From contig JAHHSL010000032.1 of NCBI GenBank assembly GCA_020025235.1, forward strand, positions 1 to 22,475: a stretch of 22,475 nt of DNA. The letters are read 5' to 3'. Made by a program: the position numbers and the translations under genes. Of the stretch, positions 14,060 to 22,190 are shown piece after piece (position 1 is the stretch's first letter; the number at the start of each line of letters is the position of its first letter). The notes beneath the pieces were generated by a model. It did not search any database and had not been told where the DNA came from. It saw only the letters and a program-made list of their open reading frames with translations. The DNA is from Ruthenibacterium sp. GTDB lineage: Bacteria; Bacillota; Clostridia; Oscillospirales; Ruminococcaceae.

Positions 14060-16051
14060 TTAAGCTTCGGGCACGCGGTAAATTGCCGTATCGCTGTTTT
14101 CAAACACCGGCTCGGCGCCTTCAAACTTCACCGGGCCTGCCTCCATTCCTGCAAACGGTATGGATTTGAGCCATTTTGTCACAAGCAGGTAATCAATGCC
14201 TTCTGCCCGCGCCATTTCAAATGCAGATTCCGCATCGCGGCAGGCGAAGATCCCATCGCTGATCTGCTCGAGCTGTCGGCGCATTTCCCAGTAATCGTGC
14301 CCATAGGTCAGGCTGTACATCCAGCCTTCCATATACGCCTGACGCCCGCTCATCGCCGTGTAGTAGTGCCAGATGCCTTCGCGCGCATAGTACGGATCGC
14401 GCGCGTTGCGGTTGGTGGCAAACACCTCGTCGGGCTTCATGTTTTCGCGCAGCCACATCGCCGCTTCTTCATCCGCGCGCGTGATCGTGCGTGTTTCCCA
14501 CGGGAAATCCGGCTGCATACCGGCCGAACGCTTCATGACCTGAAAGCCCTTGCGTCCTGTCGGTGCAAAACCGATTGCCGTGGATACAACGCACAGGAAG
14601 GCCAGCACACCGGCCGCAATGCGCAGAGGTTTGATGTCAGCCAGCAGCTTTTCGGTATCCAGCGCACAGAACCACATAAACAGCAGTGCCGCGATCAGGA
14701 AATAATTCTGCGACGCCGAATAGTGGTGGAAGATATAAAACGCCAGCATGCCGCCGATCGTTGCCGCGTTGACGACAAGCCGCCCGAACGAAAGCTTTTT
14801 GATCTGCATGATGCTGAGTACAATGGCGATCAGCCACAAAACCACGCCGAGCGGCAGGTTCGTCACCAGAGTTTTGATGAACTCCTGCGGGGTGATCCAT
14901 GCTTCGCGCACCAGATTGTTAATGGCGTATTGATAAACAAAGTGCCAGCACAGCGCAAACACCGCGCCGCCGATGCCTGCAAGCGCCAGACCTCTGCGGT
15001 AAAAACGGCGCTGGAAAATCGCCCCGAATACAACCGCAGCCAAAAGCGCACAGGTCAAAAGCATGCCGTACAGGTTTTTCGACATCAAAAGCGTCAGGAT
15101 CACAACGGCATATGCGATGTAGAATGTCGGTTTGATCGTTTCGTCGTGTTCAACACGGAACAAAAAGATCAGCACCGCCGCCGTCAGCGCAGTTGCGGTT
15201 GCCACACCGTTCATATCCAGCATGATATCCACAGCCACCATGCTCGTTGCCGTGTTGAAGAACAATACGGCAAACGGAAAGATCGAAGCCGTTTTTTCGG
15301 ATGCACCGTATGCCCGTGCCGCACCGAACAGCCCGAACACCATGGCAAAAAGCAGGAACGGATAATGATAATAACACGTTGCCTCATACGGCAGCACGCC
15401 CGAGAACATGGCGCCGAAGCCGGAGATCGCATCCCCCAGATAATGATAGCGCAGCTGCGAGCCAAGGGACTGCATGTTCATCAGCGGCGAACCAAGCTGC
15501 ACCGAAGCCGCGTTTGCCGTGCGCCACAGCATATCCTGATGATAGATCATATTTCCGGCTGCGCTGGCTTTTGCATAGCCGAGCACACCCGTGAACGAAA
15601 AGACGAACAAGCCGCCCGCAAACGCGATCAGCAAAAGCGCCGCACCCGGCTTTTTCAGCAGGTTCGGGATCGTTTTCGGCGCTTTCCGGATGCGCTTTGC
15701 GTATTCCCACAGCTGCCAGACCGTCAGCGGCAGCACAACTGCCAGCATCGCCCACATCGGCGGCACTGTCAGGCGCCCCAGTGTGATATAGCAAAAGAAC
15801 AGCACCCCGACGCCCATTGCAAAGGATACCGGTATCTTTTCCGCCCGCGTCAGCTGCGGCATCAGCAGCTCTGTCACACGGACACCCGGCATCAGGATCA
15901 GACAGAACACCACCGCGTACCAGAGAAAACGCAGGATGCTGCCACCCGCAAATTCCAGTGCCGTAAAGTACATGATAACCGAAACAGCAAACAGTGCGGC
16001 AGCGGCGCGGCGCAGCCACAGTTCCCATTTACTTTCCGTACATTGCTCCAT
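14060..16051 (-). CDS. Large polytopic membrane protein with GT-C-like layout
   Basis: This 663-residue protein has about a dozen membrane spans up to residue about 490 and a soluble C-terminal domain. The first large extracytoplasmic loop carries conserved-looking acidic and His residues, IYHQDMLWRTANA (169-181) and RYHYLGDA (201-208), as in GT-C glycosyltransferases, which use acidic residues there to bind lipid-linked sugar donors. The C-terminal domain has aromatic patterns such as MSGRQAYMEGWMYS. I cannot place it in a named family; a cell-surface sugar transferase is the best guess. AGGGGAAG lies ahead of the ATG. It is downstream of an AraC-type gene on the same strand but has its own promoter candidate. 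The opposite strand has a long but spurious open frame. Confidence 0.75.
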   Translation of the reverse strand: MEQCTESKWELWLRRAAAALFAVSVIMYFTALEFAGGSILRFLWYAVVFCLILMPGVRVTELLMPQLTRAEKIPVSFAMGVGVLFFCYITLGRLTVPPMWAMLAVVLPLTVWQLWEYAKRIRKAPKTIPNLLKKPGAALLLIAFAGGLFVFSFTGVLGYAKASAAGNMIYHQDMLWRTANAASVQLGSPLMNMQSLGSQLRYHYLGDAISGFGAMFSGVLPYEATCYYHYPFLLFAMVFGLFGAARAYGASEKTASIFPFAVLFFNTATSMVAVDIMLDMNGVATATALTAAVLIFLFRVEHDETIKPTFYIAYAVVILTLLMSKNLYGMLLTCALLAAVVFGAIFQRRFYRRGLALAGIGGAVFALCWHFVYQYAINNLVREAWITPQEFIKTLVTNLPLGVVLWLIAIVLSIMQIKKLSFGRLVVNAATIGGMLAFYIFHHYSASQNYFLIAALLFMWFCALDTEKLLADIKPLRIAAGVLAFLCVVSTAIGFAPTGRKGFQVMKRSAGMQPDFPWETRTITRADEEAAMWLRENMKPDEVFATNRNARDPYYAREGIWHYYTAMSGRQAYMEGWMYSLTYGHDYWEMRRQLEQISDGIFACRDAESAFEMARAEGIDYLLVTKWLKSIPFAGMEAGPVKFEGAEPVFENSDTAIYRVPEA

Positions 16052-16111
16052 TCTTACACTTCCCCTTTTATTTGATCTGCTTGTATTTTTCTTTTTGACA
16101 TATACTGATTG

Positions 16112-16120
16112 ATTATATCA
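16112..16120 (-). promoter_or_regulatory. Extended -10 promoter candidate for the polytopic membrane-protein gene
   Basis: On the minus strand TGA-TATAAT forms an extended -10. The TGA is at the same time the stop codon of the AraC-type gene (16118-16120). The -35 is weak. Co-transcription from the AraC-type gene is possible as well. Confidence 0.5.
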
Positions 16121-16993
16121 TATATTGCGCTTTTGTTCCAGTTTTCCGTCTGAATTTTCCCGCACGCGGGCATTTTCCTGCGTTGTGCGGAAATACTCGC
16201 GCGGCGTCATGCCGTACTGCTTTTTGAATGCGCGGAAGAAATTATTGTAGTCGTTGAATCCACTTCGTTTATACACCTCGGTGATCGGCAGCCCCTGTTC
16301 AATATAGCCAAGGCATAAATCAAGGCGCGATTTCACAATATACTGATGCACGCTTTCCCCGGTCTGCCGCTTAAATTCCCGCGCGATATGGCACCGGCTG
16401 ATGTAGAATTTTTCTTCCAGGCGTTCCAGCGTGATATCCTCCAGCAGATGCGCATGAATAAAGCGGAACAGTTCATCCAGCATCAGATGCCCCCGGCTTG
16501 CCTTGGAACGGTGCTGCTCGGAACGGATGCACGCGCGCAGCACCAGCACCACGAACATCTTCAGCAGCCCGTCCTCAAAGACCGTTTCGCCGTATTCTGT
16601 TTTTTCCTCCTCCAGATGCACAAGACGGTACGCAAGATTCTTGATCAGCATGACTGCTTCGCTGTCCGCATGCACCAACATACACGCAAGCGGGATCACA
16701 TGGAACGCCCGTTCCAGATCGGTGTTTTCATCTGAAATGCGCCCGAGCAGCTGCGGCGAAAGCCACACGCCGATCATTTCCGTATGCTCTTTTTCCTCCG
16801 GCAGCTCCAGCGTCACCGATTCGCCGGGCTTCATCAGAAAAAGATCCTCTGCCCTGCCCGTCCAGTGCTGCGTTTTGCTGCGATACTGCACACTGCCGCG
16901 CAGAACGAACAAAAGACAGTGATAATTTCCGGCGTTCAGCTGCCGGCTTCCTTTCGGTTCACCGTGAACCATTTCCGCCCGATACTCCTGCAT
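16118..16993 (-). CDS. AraC/XylS-family transcriptional regulator
   Basis: This 291-residue protein has an N-terminal cupin-like sensor (about 1-80, with LFLMKPGESVTLELP) and a C-terminal AraC double helix-turn-helix at about 172-268. The first helix pair is ITLERLEEKFYISRCHIARE. The second holds the family signature GFNDYNNFFRAFKKQYGMTP, followed by REYF. Such proteins usually bind a small sugar- or metabolite-like ligand and control neighbouring genes. It is divergent from the hydrolase-flavoprotein pair, and the intergenic inverted repeat at 17040-17060 is a candidate target. A GGAAGGAAAG-type site precedes the ATG. The last 20 residues are polar and probably disordered. Confidence 0.92.
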   Translation of the reverse strand: MQEYRAEMVHGEPKGSRQLNAGNYHCLLFVLRGSVQYRSKTQHWTGRAEDLFLMKPGESVTLELPEEKEHTEMIGVWLSPQLLGRISDENTDLERAFHVIPLACMLVHADSEAVMLIKNLAYRLVHLEEEKTEYGETVFEDGLLKMFVVLVLRACIRSEQHRSKASRGHLMLDELFRFIHAHLLEDITLERLEEKFYISRCHIAREFKRQTGESVHQYIVKSRLDLCLGYIEQGLPITEVYKRSGFNDYNNFFRAFKKQYGMTPREYFRTTQENARVRENSDGKLEQKRNI

Positions 16994-17039
16994 GGCCTTC
17001 TTTCCTTCCCGCTTTGCATAAAACTTTTTGCATTTTGCT

Positions 17040-17060
17040 TTGAAACTGTCCCTGTTTCAA
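17040..17060. promoter_or_regulatory. Inverted repeat in the divergent AraC/hydrolase region
   Basis: TTGAAAC at 17040-17046 and GTTTCAA at 17054-17060 form a 7-7-7 inverted repeat, centred between the AraC-type start codon and the hydrolase promoter. AraC proteins more often bind direct repeats, so another factor is possible. Confidence 0.45.
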
Positions 17061-17100
17061 GATTACATCAATTTCAGATAGTTTTCAATCAATTTTTGCA

Positions 17101-17129
17101 TATCTTTTTCCCGCTGTGTTTTTTATAAT
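17101..17129 (+). promoter_or_regulatory. Promoter candidate of the hydrolase-flavoprotein pair
   Basis: TATAAT at 17124-17129 is a perfect -10, but the -35 at 17-base spacing (TATCTT) is poor. A poor -35 suits a promoter that needs an activator such as the divergent AraC-type protein; this is inference. Confidence 0.5.
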
Positions 17130-17181
17130 GAAAGCGGAAAAGCAAATGCTTTTTACTTTTGCACATCAGGAGGATCCTTTT

Positions 17182-17937
17182 ATGAAAACATTGCTGGTCT
17201 CCGCTGAAAACCGCAGCGGGCATACGCTGCGCGGTGTCGTCACCCTGCCGGATTCCGATGCCCCTGTTCCGTTTGTTCTGAACCTGCACGGATTTGCCTC
17301 CTCGCTTTCGGGACGCCGCTACATGCACACCAGCATGGCGCGCGCTTTGGCTGCTGCGGGCATCGGATGCGCACGCTTCGATTTCTTCGGATGCGGGGAA
17401 AGCGACGGCGAATTTTCCGAGCTTTCCTTTGACGGGCTTTACACCGACACCGAAGATCTGTTTGCATGGCTGGGCCGTCAGCCCTATGCCGATGCGCAGC
17501 GAATCTTCCTTTCCGGCCAGAGCATGGGCGGCTACATTGCCGCAAGCAATGCGCCGAAGCTGAACCCGCGCGGGCTGATTCTGATGTGCCCGGGCGCCGC
17601 CATGTGGTACGGATGCGAAGAACGCGCCGCTGCCGTAGAAAAAAGCGGCACGGACGAGGCCGATATGCAGGGGCTTGTTTACAAAATGTCGTTCAATCAC
17701 GAAATGGCACGTCATCCGGAACCCTTTGAAGAAGCAAAGGGCTACGAAGGGCCGGTGCTGCTGCTTCGCGCCGACGACGATCCGCTTGTCAGCGAGCAGG
17801 ACTGCCTGCGCTATCAGGCCGTTTACCGCAATGCCGACTTTATCCGCTTTGAAAACGGCGGGCACGATTTTGCATGCCTGCCCGCACGCAATGGCTGCAA
17901 TGAAGCGATCTGCAGCTTTGTCCGTGCCCACCTTTAA
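17182..17937 (+). CDS. Alpha/beta-hydrolase (serine esterase/peptidase-like)
   Basis: This 251-residue cytoplasmic enzyme has the catalytic triad in place: nucleophile Ser114 in GQSMGG, Asp200 in DDDPLV and His228 in GGHDF. The oxyanion-hole motif HGFASSLSG is at 36-44 and the FDFFGCGESDG strand at 67-77. It resembles acyl esterases of the YqiA/FrsA/S9-like group without a lid insertion; the substrate is unknown. The start at 17182 is chosen because AGGAGGAT lies 6 bases upstream; the in-frame ATG at 17116 overlaps the promoter. The gap of 47 bases to the next gene, without a terminator, suggests co-transcription with the flavoprotein. Confidence 0.88.
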   Translation: MKTLLVSAENRSGHTLRGVVTLPDSDAPVPFVLNLHGFASSLSGRRYMHTSMARALAAAGIGCARFDFFGCGESDGEFSELSFDGLYTDTEDLFAWLGRQPYADAQRIFLSGQSMGGYIAASNAPKLNPRGLILMCPGAAMWYGCEERAAAVEKSGTDEADMQGLVYKMSFNHEMARHPEPFEEAKGYEGPVLLLRADDDPLVSEQDCLRYQAVYRNADFIRFENGGHDFACLPARNGCNEAICSFVRAHL

Positions 17938-17984
17938 TCTTTTTGCGCGCACATGTCTGCACACACAACAGGAGGTCTTTTGCT

Positions 17985-19913
17985 ATGGAATCCAAATTGA
18001 CACAGCCGATCAAGGTCGGCAATATTACGCTGAAAAACCGCATCATGTTCCCGCCGCTCACCACCGGATATGAGGAACGCGACGGCAGCATCGGTGAACA
18101 GAGCCTTGCTTTTTACACCCGTCTTGCCAAGGGCGGCGTAGGGTACATGGTTCTGGGCGACGTTGCGCCGATCCGCAGCTTTTCCCCGACGCCCAAGCTG
18201 TTTGATGACAGCCAGATCGAAAGCTTCCGCCGCCTTGCCGACAGTGTCCACGCATACGGCGCAAAGATCGGCGTTCAGATCTTCCACCCGGAATACGACT
18301 GCGACGTCATCAACCAGCTGTTTGCCGAAAAGAAATTCGATGAAATGCGCCAGCGCCTGCACCATGATATGATGTACTTCACGGACGAAGTCACGGAAGA
18401 AGGCCTGATGAACATTATCGACAAGATGTGCGAATGTGCAAAGCGCGCCCAGAAGGCCGGCATTGACGTCATTCAGGTGCACGGCGACCGTCTGACAGGA
18501 TGCCTTGTCAGCTCCCGCATGAACCACCGCACCGACCGCTTCGGCGGCAGCCTGGAAAACCGCACCCGCTTTGCGCGCATGCTGGTCCGCGCGCTTAAAA
18601 AGGCGGTTCCCGATATGGTGATCGATTACAAATTCGCCGTTGTCACGCCCGAACGCGGCAAGGGCGGCGTTGATCTGTGCGATGCTGTCCAGTTTGCAAA
18701 ATGGCTGGAGGAGGACGGCGTGGATATGCTGCATGTGGCACAGGCAAACCACACCGGCAACATGGCAGATACGATCCCGCCCATGGGTGTGCAGCCCTAC
18801 GGCTTCTTTGTCGATATTTCCGGCATGATCCGCGACGCGGTTTCGATCCCCGTCAGCACGGTCGGACGCATCATCGACCCCGCCATGGCAGAGCGCGTTC
18901 TGGAAGCAGGCAAAGCCGACATCGTTGCACTCGGCCGCCCGCTGCTGTGCGACCCTGACTGGGCCAATAAAGTGTGCGAGGGGCATCCCGACGATATCCG
19001 CCGCTGCATCTCCTGCAACAAGGGCTGCACGGATAATATCCAGAACCGTTCGTTCCTTGCCTGTGTGCTGAACCCCGAAAACGGCTACGAACGCACCCGC
19101 TCGATCGTTCCGGCTGCGGTGAAGAAAAACGTGGCGGTCATCGGCGGCGGCCCTGCCGGCATGGAAGCAGCTGCCGTTGCGGCACAGCGCGGGCACAGCG
19201 TCACCCTGTATGAAAAGCAGTCTCAGCTCGGCGGCCAGCTGAACATTGCCTGCATCCCCCCGCGCAAGGAGGAAATGCGCCGCGCGATCAGCAACCTGAT
19301 CCACGCCGTGAACACCTCCGGCGTAAAGCTTCGCCTGGGTGAAGAAGCAACCGCCGAAAACATCCTGAGCGAAAAGCCCGACGCCGTCATCCTTGCGGCA
19401 GGCGCCGCCAGCTTTGCCCCCAATTTCCCGGGCAGACAGAACCCGAATGTCGCAGATGCATGGGAAGTGCTTGCCGGGACCCAGCAGGTATACGGACGCG
19501 TTGCGGTTGTGGGCGGCGGCATGGTCGGCTGTGAAGCAGCAGAATATCTGGCAGAGCGCGGCTGCGAAGTCAGCATCGTTGAAATGCTCGATCAGATTGC
19601 AAACGGCGAAAGCAGCACGATCCTTCCCACGCTTATGGAAAACTATAAGAAATTCGGCGTAAAGCAGTTCCCCGGCCACAAGGTTCAGGAAATCACGCTG
19701 TCCGAGCTTGTCTGCACCGATAAAGAGGAAAAGGAAGTCCGCATCCCCTGCGATTATGTGGTTCTGGCTGTCGGCGCACGCCCCGCAGCCTTTGACACCA
19801 GTGCACTGGAAGCTGCCGGTGTCCCCGTTGTCCGCATCGGTGACTGCGCCCAGCGCGCCTCGGATATTTCCAACGCCACCAAAACGGGCTACGACGCCGC
19901 CTGTGCGCTGTAA
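17985..19913 (+). CDS. OYE-family NADH:flavin oxidoreductase with 4Fe-4S and FAD domains (FadH/BaiCD-like)
   Basis: This 642-residue enzyme has three parts. An FMN-binding TIM barrel covers about 1-335 (ITLKNRIMFPPL at the start, NHRTDRFGGSLENRTRF at 180-196). A 4Fe-4S site has cysteines 341, 344, 348 and 360 in the C-x2-C-x3-C-x11-C spacing of this family. An FAD/NAD Rossmann pair follows, with VIGGGPAGMEAA at about 385-396 and VVGGGMVGCEAAEYL at about 508-522. Members reduce activated C=C bonds (2,4-dienoyl-CoA, enoates) or act on steroids and bile acids. The residue where FadH has its catalytic Tyr in GYL is Cys173 here (LTGCLVSS), so the substrate may differ. AGGAGGT lies 8 bases before the ATG at 17985. 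It is probably co-transcribed with the hydrolase. Confidence 0.92.
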   Translation: MESKLTQPIKVGNITLKNRIMFPPLTTGYEERDGSIGEQSLAFYTRLAKGGVGYMVLGDVAPIRSFSPTPKLFDDSQIESFRRLADSVHAYGAKIGVQIFHPEYDCDVINQLFAEKKFDEMRQRLHHDMMYFTDEVTEEGLMNIIDKMCECAKRAQKAGIDVIQVHGDRLTGCLVSSRMNHRTDRFGGSLENRTRFARMLVRALKKAVPDMVIDYKFAVVTPERGKGGVDLCDAVQFAKWLEEDGVDMLHVAQANHTGNMADTIPPMGVQPYGFFVDISGMIRDAVSIPVSTVGRIIDPAMAERVLEAGKADIVALGRPLLCDPDWANKVCEGHPDDIRRCISCNKGCTDNIQNRSFLACVLNPENGYERTRSIVPAAVKKNVAVIGGGPAGMEAAAVAAQRGHSVTLYEKQSQLGGQLNIACIPPRKEEMRRAISNLIHAVNTSGVKLRLGEEATAENILSEKPDAVILAAGAASFAPNFPGRQNPNVADAWEVLAGTQQVYGRVAVVGGGMVGCEAAEYLAERGCEVSIVEMLDQIANGESSTILPTLMENYKKFGVKQFPGHKVQEITLSELVCTDKEEKEVRIPCDYVVLAVGARPAAFDTSALEAAGVPVVRIGDCAQRASDISNATKTGYDAACAL

Positions 19914-19958
19914 CATCAACAGCGGTATTACACTTTCTTTTGCGGAAAGCGCAGCGTA

Positions 19959-20015
19959 CAGCTCATCCGTCTGACAGGGTCGGATGAGCTGAACCTCCGG
20001 TCAAACCGGTGGTTC
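19959..20015. repeat. Pair of hairpins without a T tract after the flavoprotein gene
   Basis: CAGCTCATCCG at 19959-19969 pairs perfectly with CGGATGAGCTG at 19981-19991. Immediately after it GAACC-T-CCGG pairs with CCGG-T-GGTTC around TCAAA (19991-20015), with one T-T mismatch. Neither has a T run, so they do not look like a simple terminator. Tandem hairpins of this sort occur in REP-like repeats and at IS200/IS605-type ends, but I cannot assign them. Confidence 0.5.
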
Positions 20016-20040
20016 ATGGATACTGAAACGAATCAACAGA

Positions 20041-20074
20041 AAAGCGGCAGAGGAAACTCCTCTGCCGCTTTTTG
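20041..20074. terminator. Bidirectional terminator between flavoprotein and second hydrolase
   Basis: GCGGCAGAGGA at 20045-20055 pairs perfectly with TCCTCTGCCGC at 20059-20069 around a three-base loop, with A4 in front and T5 behind. It separates the convergent genes ending at 19913 and 20142. Confidence 0.92.
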
Positions 20075-20141
20075 GTTCACTCCGCTTCCCTCAGCATATT
20101 TTCCGGAATGTTTCTCAAGCGGATCCACGTTCAAACCGGGA

Positions 20142-20900
20142 TCAAATTTCTTCTCCGTTCATATATGCCTTGAGCATGGCTGCATACTGAACAGGGTCTT
20201 CTGTGATATAGGTACAATGGCCTCTGCCCGGCCACACCATAAGCTTGGCTCCCGGATATTTGCAGGGACAGATCTTCTTCGCGCGCTTGAGATCGCCATC
20301 CTTTTCTCCATAAGCAAAGACCGTGTTTTTCTGCTGCTTTGGGCTGAGCGTCGGGAAATTGACATAGGCACAGTCATGGACAACATTGGTAAGACTCTTT
20401 TCGGATATCCCGATCATCTGGCTTGCCATGATTTGCTTGACCTTTTCGCCGTAAAGCTGGCCCATCTTCTGTACAGCGATCTCCGGTTTTGCCTGTGCTT
20501 TACGATGTTTTGCAAGCATAATGCGCTTCATCATAAAGTTCAGACAGCCGGCGCCGGCATACATGCTGGCCCCTTCAAAGAAGATCCGATCGATCTGGAT
20601 ATCCGGATCGTGCAGCAGCTCCATTAAAACGGCTGCACCCATAGATGCTCCGAATGCCAGCTGAATTTCGCCGATATCCTGCTCCCTGATATATGCGGAA
20701 AGCTGCAGGGCCTCTTTTGCTGCACTCTCGTAATCAGAGTCTGCGGCTTCTCCGTGTCCGGAAAAATCCGGAATGATATATCGGAAAGTATCGCCCATAG
20801 GCTCTGCCAGAAGTTCCTGCATCATCTGTGCAGTGGCCAGCATGGGATGAAGCAGAAGAACTACCTTTTTCTGTTCCGGGTGAATATCATGTATCTTCAT
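20142..20900 (-). CDS. Alpha/beta-hydrolase
   Basis: This 252-residue protein has an alpha/beta-hydrolase core: oxyanion region LLLHPMLAT (15-23), the PDFSGHGEA strand (44-52), nucleophile Ser86 in GASMGA, an acidic turn at 201-203 (GEKDGD) and His228 in GRGHCT. The layout matches small esterase- or thioesterase-like proteins; the substrate is unknown. No signal peptide is present. GAGGG lies 7-8 bases before the ATG. It stands alone, with its own extended -10 promoter on the right and a shared terminator on the left. It is unrelated in sequence to the hydrolase at 17182 beyond the fold. Confidence 0.85.
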   Translation of the reverse strand: MKIHDIHPEQKKVVLLLHPMLATAQMMQELLAEPMGDTFRYIIPDFSGHGEAADSDYESAAKEALQLSAYIREQDIGEIQLAFGASMGAAVLMELLHDPDIQIDRIFFEGASMYAGAGCLNFMMKRIMLAKHRKAQAKPEIAVQKMGQLYGEKVKQIMASQMIGISEKSLTNVVHDCAYVNFPTLSPKQQKNTVFAYGEKDGDLKRAKKICPCKYPGAKLMVWPGRGHCTYITEDPVQYAAMLKAYMNGEEI

Positions 20901-20953
20901 TATCTTGCCCTCTTTCGTTTGTCTGTCCGATACATTCTGATCAGTTTAATGCC

Positions 20954-20962
20954 ATTATAGCA
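20954..20962 (-). promoter_or_regulatory. Extended -10 promoter of the second hydrolase gene
   Basis: On the minus strand TGC-TATAAT forms an extended -10, about 50 bases before the start codon. The -35 is weak and lies inside an inverted repeat (CAGCAGA at 20978-20984, TCTGCTG at 20995-21001), which could be an operator. Confidence 0.6.
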
Positions 20963-21104
20963 CACAAAACCGAAAGACAGCAGAAGAATTTCCCTCTGCT
21001 GCATTCCGGTCTGCCGCCGCGCTCAGCACAGAAAAACCGCCGTGCATGATATAAACTGAACCGATTCAGTAAAAATGGACAATGACAAAAACACCCCCTG
21101 ATGA

Positions 21105-21284
21105 AAAACCGGATCAGCCGATACAATCGTGAGCCGGCTCGGCTTGCGGCCTAAACGCCGTAGAGGCTCCGGAAAGTATACAACTCCCAAAGATATTGTG
21201 TTAGAAAAGCAGCACGAAATCAATCGTCTTAAAATAGAGGACCAACTGCTGCGGGATTTTCTGCGGTCTGTGGGAAGGAAGTGA
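21105..21284 (+). pseudogene. IS3-family transposase orfA, C-terminal remnant
   Basis: The frame that opens after a stop at 21102-21104 ends at the TGA at 21282 and reads a basic stretch (GLRPKRRRGSGKY), then IVLEKQHEINRLKIEDQLLR and DFL. This resembles the leucine-zipper tail of IS3 OrfA, where ENELLRDFL-like motifs are common. The helix-turn-helix head is missing. It overlaps the orfB remnant by four bases, the normal IS3 arrangement. Confidence 0.75.
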
Positions 21285-21592
21285 GACCAATCGTAAAATA
21301 CCAGATTGTGCTTAATCGCAGCAATCAGTATCCAGTTGCCGTTATGTGTCACTTTTCCAAGTATCCCGGAGCGGCTGCTATGCCTTCTTGGGCAGGCATG
21401 AACATCCGGCCAGTGATGCCAAGTTGGCTGAAATCATCGACGTTAAGCAGGAAAACAGCTTTCACACCTATGGCTATCGCAGAATATGGCTGGCGCTGAA
21501 ACAGGACGGAATTGTCCGGAATCCTAAGACGATTCTGCAAATCCTGGAAAAATACAATTTGCTCAGTGAGATTCGCCGCAGAAGAGAACGGA
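21281..21592 (+). pseudogene. IS3-family transposase orfB, frameshifted N-terminal remnant
   Basis: Reading begins at GTG 21281 (VRPIVKYQIVL, then VAVMCHF) and must shift frame at the T run 21353-21356 to continue as FQVSRSGCYAFLGRHEHP, SFHTYGYRRIWLALKQDGI and NPKTILQILEKYNLLSEIRR. That is the HTH_21 head of IS3 OrfB. One lost T restores MCHF-FQVSRSG, so a single-base deletion broke the gene. The DDE catalytic domain is absent; the match ends at about 21591. The remnant cannot move by itself. Confidence 0.88.
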
Positions 21593-21622
21593 AAAGCGGC
21601 GTAACTTCTGTCACGCCGCTTT
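21593..21622 (-). terminator. Possible terminator of the small membrane-anchored protein gene
   Basis: AAAGCGGCGT at 21593-21602 pairs perfectly with ACGCCGCTTT at 21613-21622. On the minus strand a short T run follows. It begins exactly where the orfB remnant stops. Its distance from the gene end (130 bases) lowers the confidence. Confidence 0.55.
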
Positions 21623-21752
21623 CCGAAAACACGCTTTTCACATTTTTTGAATTTTACGGTTTTGCAGCCACCGAACATTTCATCGCCAGAGATTTTCTTT
21701 TTATCCTGTTTTGTCAGAACAATGTTGTGCATGTGATGCACACCGCGCGGAT

Positions 21753-22163
21753 TTACTGCACATATTCGATCTGAAAGCCCCCGGTATGCTCCTGTGCCGT
21801 CAGGGTGACGTGCACAGCCTGCGGAACTTCGATTTCAAATTCTTCCGTTCCAAGCCCCTGTTTGGAAAAGATCTCGTTATCCTTGGAATCCGTGATGCTG
21901 ATGCCGAGCGTGCCCGATTCCGTGCGGGTGCTGATGCGCAGCACCGTGCCTTCCGCCTCAAGCGTCGCATCCCGTGTGCCGTCAAATCTCTGATAATCCG
22001 CCGACCAAAGATCCGACACCTTGTGCTCAAGCCAGCCCTCACGTTCCGATTTTCCGCCCGGGCGCATAGCGCTCACGGCAATCAGGCTGAACACCGCAAA
22101 AATGGCAATGACGATCCAGATGATGCCCCTGCTCTTCTTTTTGTCCTGTTTTTTCTCTTCCAT
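21753..22163 (-). CDS. Small membrane-anchored protein of unknown function
   Basis: This 136-residue protein has a lysine-rich N-terminus (1-12), one membrane span at about 13-33 and an extracytoplasmic domain of about 100 residues with alternating beta-type patterns (TLEAEGTVLRISTRTESGTL, FEIEVPQAVHVTLTA), suggesting a beta sandwich. I know no family for it. The ATG at 22163 is chosen because GAGGA lies 6 bases upstream; the longer frame reaching 22373 runs through the tRNAs and is not real. Its start is only 28 bases below the tRNA terminator, so it relies on read-through, or on a promoter inside the tRNA region. Confidence 0.75.
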   Translation of the reverse strand: MEEKKQDKKKSRGIIWIVIAIFAVFSLIAVSAMRPGGKSEREGWLEHKVSDLWSADYQRFDGTRDATLEAEGTVLRISTRTESGTLGISITDSKDNEIFSKQGLGTEEFEIEVPQAVHVTLTAQEHTGGFQIEYVQ

Positions 22164-22190
22164 TTTATTCCTCTTATCTGCTCTGCATGT

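Noticed and set aside
14024..16075. 683-codon open frame on the plus strand opposite the polytopic membrane protein
   Set aside because: Its translation is rich in His, Arg, Gln and Cys, with no family motif, spans or ribosome binding site. It mirrors the minus-strand gene and is a shadow of it.
17934..19919. 661-codon open frame on the minus strand opposite the flavoprotein
   Set aside because: The plus strand has the FMN, FeS and FAD motifs; the minus frame has none.
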